64,000 nucleotides of DNA from Paenibacillus tundrae (GTDB taxonomy: Bacteria > Bacillota > Bacilli > Paenibacillales > Paenibacillaceae). The first letter of the stretch is position 1. Each line of letters opens with the position of its first letter. The translations under genes were made by a program, and so were the position numbers. Shown piece by piece: positions 62,846 to 64,000 of the stretch. Location: assembly GCF_030812775.1 (NCBI RefSeq), contig NZ_JAUSTI010000024.1, forward strand, positions 1 to 64,000, read 5' to 3'. The notes beneath the pieces were generated by a model. That model was not told the DNA's origin, did not search any database, and was given only the letters and a program-made list of their open reading frames with translations.

Positions 62846-63915
62846 AGCAATTGGTACGGACATTTGCACTTGTCTTTGTGGCGGCCTTTGCCTTGATGAT
62901 CCTGACCTCTTATCTTAACAAGAGCCAAGGATACTCTGGCGGTAATACGCTAACCATCTACAACTGGGGCGATTACATTGATCCTGATTTGTTAACGGAG
63001 TTTGAGGAAGAGTCAGGCATGAAGGTCATCTACCAGACGTTTGACTCCAATGAAGCGATGCTGACCAAGATTGAGCAGGGGGGAACCACGTTCGATGTGG
63101 CGATTCCTTCCGAGTATGCGATTAGCAAAATGAAAGAAGAGAACCTGCTCGTTGCCTTGGATCATAGCAAACTGCCTAATCTGAAGAACATTGACGCACG
63201 GTTCATGAACCTGTCGTTTGACGAAGACAACAAGTTCTCGATTCCTTATTTCTGGGGAACGGTAGGTGTTGTATTTAACCCGGAACTGGTCGATGGGCTG
63301 ACCTTTGAGAGCTGGAACGATCTGTGGGATCCTCGCTTGAAGAATCAGATTCTCTTACTCGACGGTGCTCGTGAAGTCATGGGCATGGGGCTGAACAGCC
63401 TGGGTTATTCCCTGAATGATACCAATGAGGATCACCTGCAAGATGCACTCGCGAAGTTGTCTACGTTAACGCCTAACGTCAGAGCGATCGTCGGAGATGA
63501 GATCAAAATGTTGCTCGCCAACGAGGAAGCCGCAGTTGGGCTCGTCTGGTCTGGCGATGCGTCTGAGATTATGGATGAGAACGACAAACTGGATTATATG
63601 GTGCCAGAGGAAGGCTCAAATCTATGGTTTGATAACATGGTCATTCCTACCACAGCGCGAAATATTGAGGGAGCGCATCAGTTTATCAATTTCATGTTAG
63701 ATCCAGATCATGCCGCTCGTAATGCGGAGTACGTGGGGTATTCCACCCCAAATGCCGCTGCATTAGCGCTATTGCCTGAGGACATCACTGAGGATGAACG
63801 CTTTTATCCCGATGAAACGCTGACAGGTAAGCTTGAGGTGTACGATAATCTGGGTAAAAAAATGCTCTCGCATTACAACGACTTGTTCCTAGAGTTTAAA
63901 ATGCACAGTAAATAG
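62842..63915 (+). CDS. potD: Spermidine/putrescine-binding protein PotD without lipobox Cys
   Basis: 357 residues. The mature part is typical PotD: TIYNWGDYIDPDLLTEFEEESG, YQTFDSNEAMLTKIEQG, PSEYAISKMKEENLL, PYFWGTVGVVFNP and GLVWSGDASEIM. The N-terminal hydrophobic segment (near residues 7-24, ALVFVAAFALMILTSYL) has no cysteine after it, and none occurs in the first part, so normal lipoprotein anchoring is not possible. The protein may stay tethered by an uncleaved helix. GGGGGCTAC precedes the ATG. Last gene of potABCD; no terminator was seen before the window end. Confidence 0.93.
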   Translation: MKQLVRTFALVFVAAFALMILTSYLNKSQGYSGGNTLTIYNWGDYIDPDLLTEFEEESGMKVIYQTFDSNEAMLTKIEQGGTTFDVAIPSEYAISKMKEENLLVALDHSKLPNLKNIDARFMNLSFDEDNKFSIPYFWGTVGVVFNPELVDGLTFESWNDLWDPRLKNQILLLDGAREVMGMGLNSLGYSLNDTNEDHLQDALAKLSTLTPNVRAIVGDEIKMLLANEEAAVGLVWSGDASEIMDENDKLDYMVPEEGSNLWFDNMVIPTTARNIEGAHQFINFMLDPDHAARNAEYVGYSTPNAAALALLPEDITEDERFYPDETLTGKLEVYDNLGKKMLSHYNDLFLEFKMHSK

Positions 63916-64000
63916 AGAAAACTCGCTAACGAATCCAACACACCTTATAGAGCTGATTGGCAGGGCTAAAGAATTCTAATGAACTCCAGCGACGCTATTC

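Overview
The window reads as chromosome from a Gram-positive, low-to-medium GC bacterium, most likely a Paenibacillus. This is inferred from strong AGGAGG ribosome sites with frequent GTG and TTG starts, Bacillus-type sigA promoters, a GlpP antiterminator, LTA synthase, HmoB-like heme monooxygenase, reductase-less NO synthase, CidA/CidB, AbrB-type and HxlR regulators, and very many ABC importers. No rRNA, tRNA, phage, plasmid or CRISPR locus was seen.

Layout. 1-900: two tiny two-helix membrane proteins. 936-5765 (minus): sugar ABC importer (binding protein, two permeases) with a gluconokinase-type kinase. 6112-12278: GTP cyclohydrolase II, then the glycerol block glpP-glpK-glpD and a Gfo/Idh/MocA oxidoreductase. 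12505-16531: HxlR regulator with divergent DoxX, an AbrB/zinc/HTH protein, and lrgB-lrgA with a LysR regulator. 16733-19041: nitrilase-family hydrolase and two GNAT proteins. 19270-21263: an LTA synthase broken by an apparent 1-nt deletion. 21423-29574: HmoB, a DinG/XPD-type helicase, cytoplasmic alpha-amylase, a lipoprotein, an MBL hydrolase, and uxaC with a CRE-like site. 29813-33953: marR and a heterodimeric ABC exporter. 34133-45656: mixed housekeeping and regulatory genes, including a MocR regulator without its PLP lysine, a TetR-MMPL pair, a nucleoside hydrolase, a DUF3105 protein and an MpsC-family protein. 46089-53386: a PotABCD-like importer interleaved with a nucleoside hydrolase and adenine deaminase, which looks like one purine-salvage module. 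53562-63915: HAD phosphatase, Dps, NO synthase, MFS transporter, XRE-TPR regulator and a canonical potABCD operon.

The least ordinary signals are non-coding. (1) A 211-bp hairpin-rich element with 14-bp inverted repeats and a perfect 10-bp flanking direct repeat sits just after a nucleoside hydrolase gene (48157-48387); a truncated 53-nt copy supplies the stop codon of a GNAT gene (18294-18346), and a degenerate one touches the adenine deaminase stop codon. (2) Two long leaders, upstream of an MMPL transporter and of an ABC permease, share a roughly 170-nt structured element whose hairpins are preserved. (3) ribA and doxX have matching promoters with the same palindrome-like operator just after the -10 box, next to an HxlR regulator. 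(4) Two copies of ACACTA-N7-TAGTGT lie before the DUF3105 gene.

Coordinates, starts and motifs were read by eye. Family assignments rest on recognised motifs, not on database searches.
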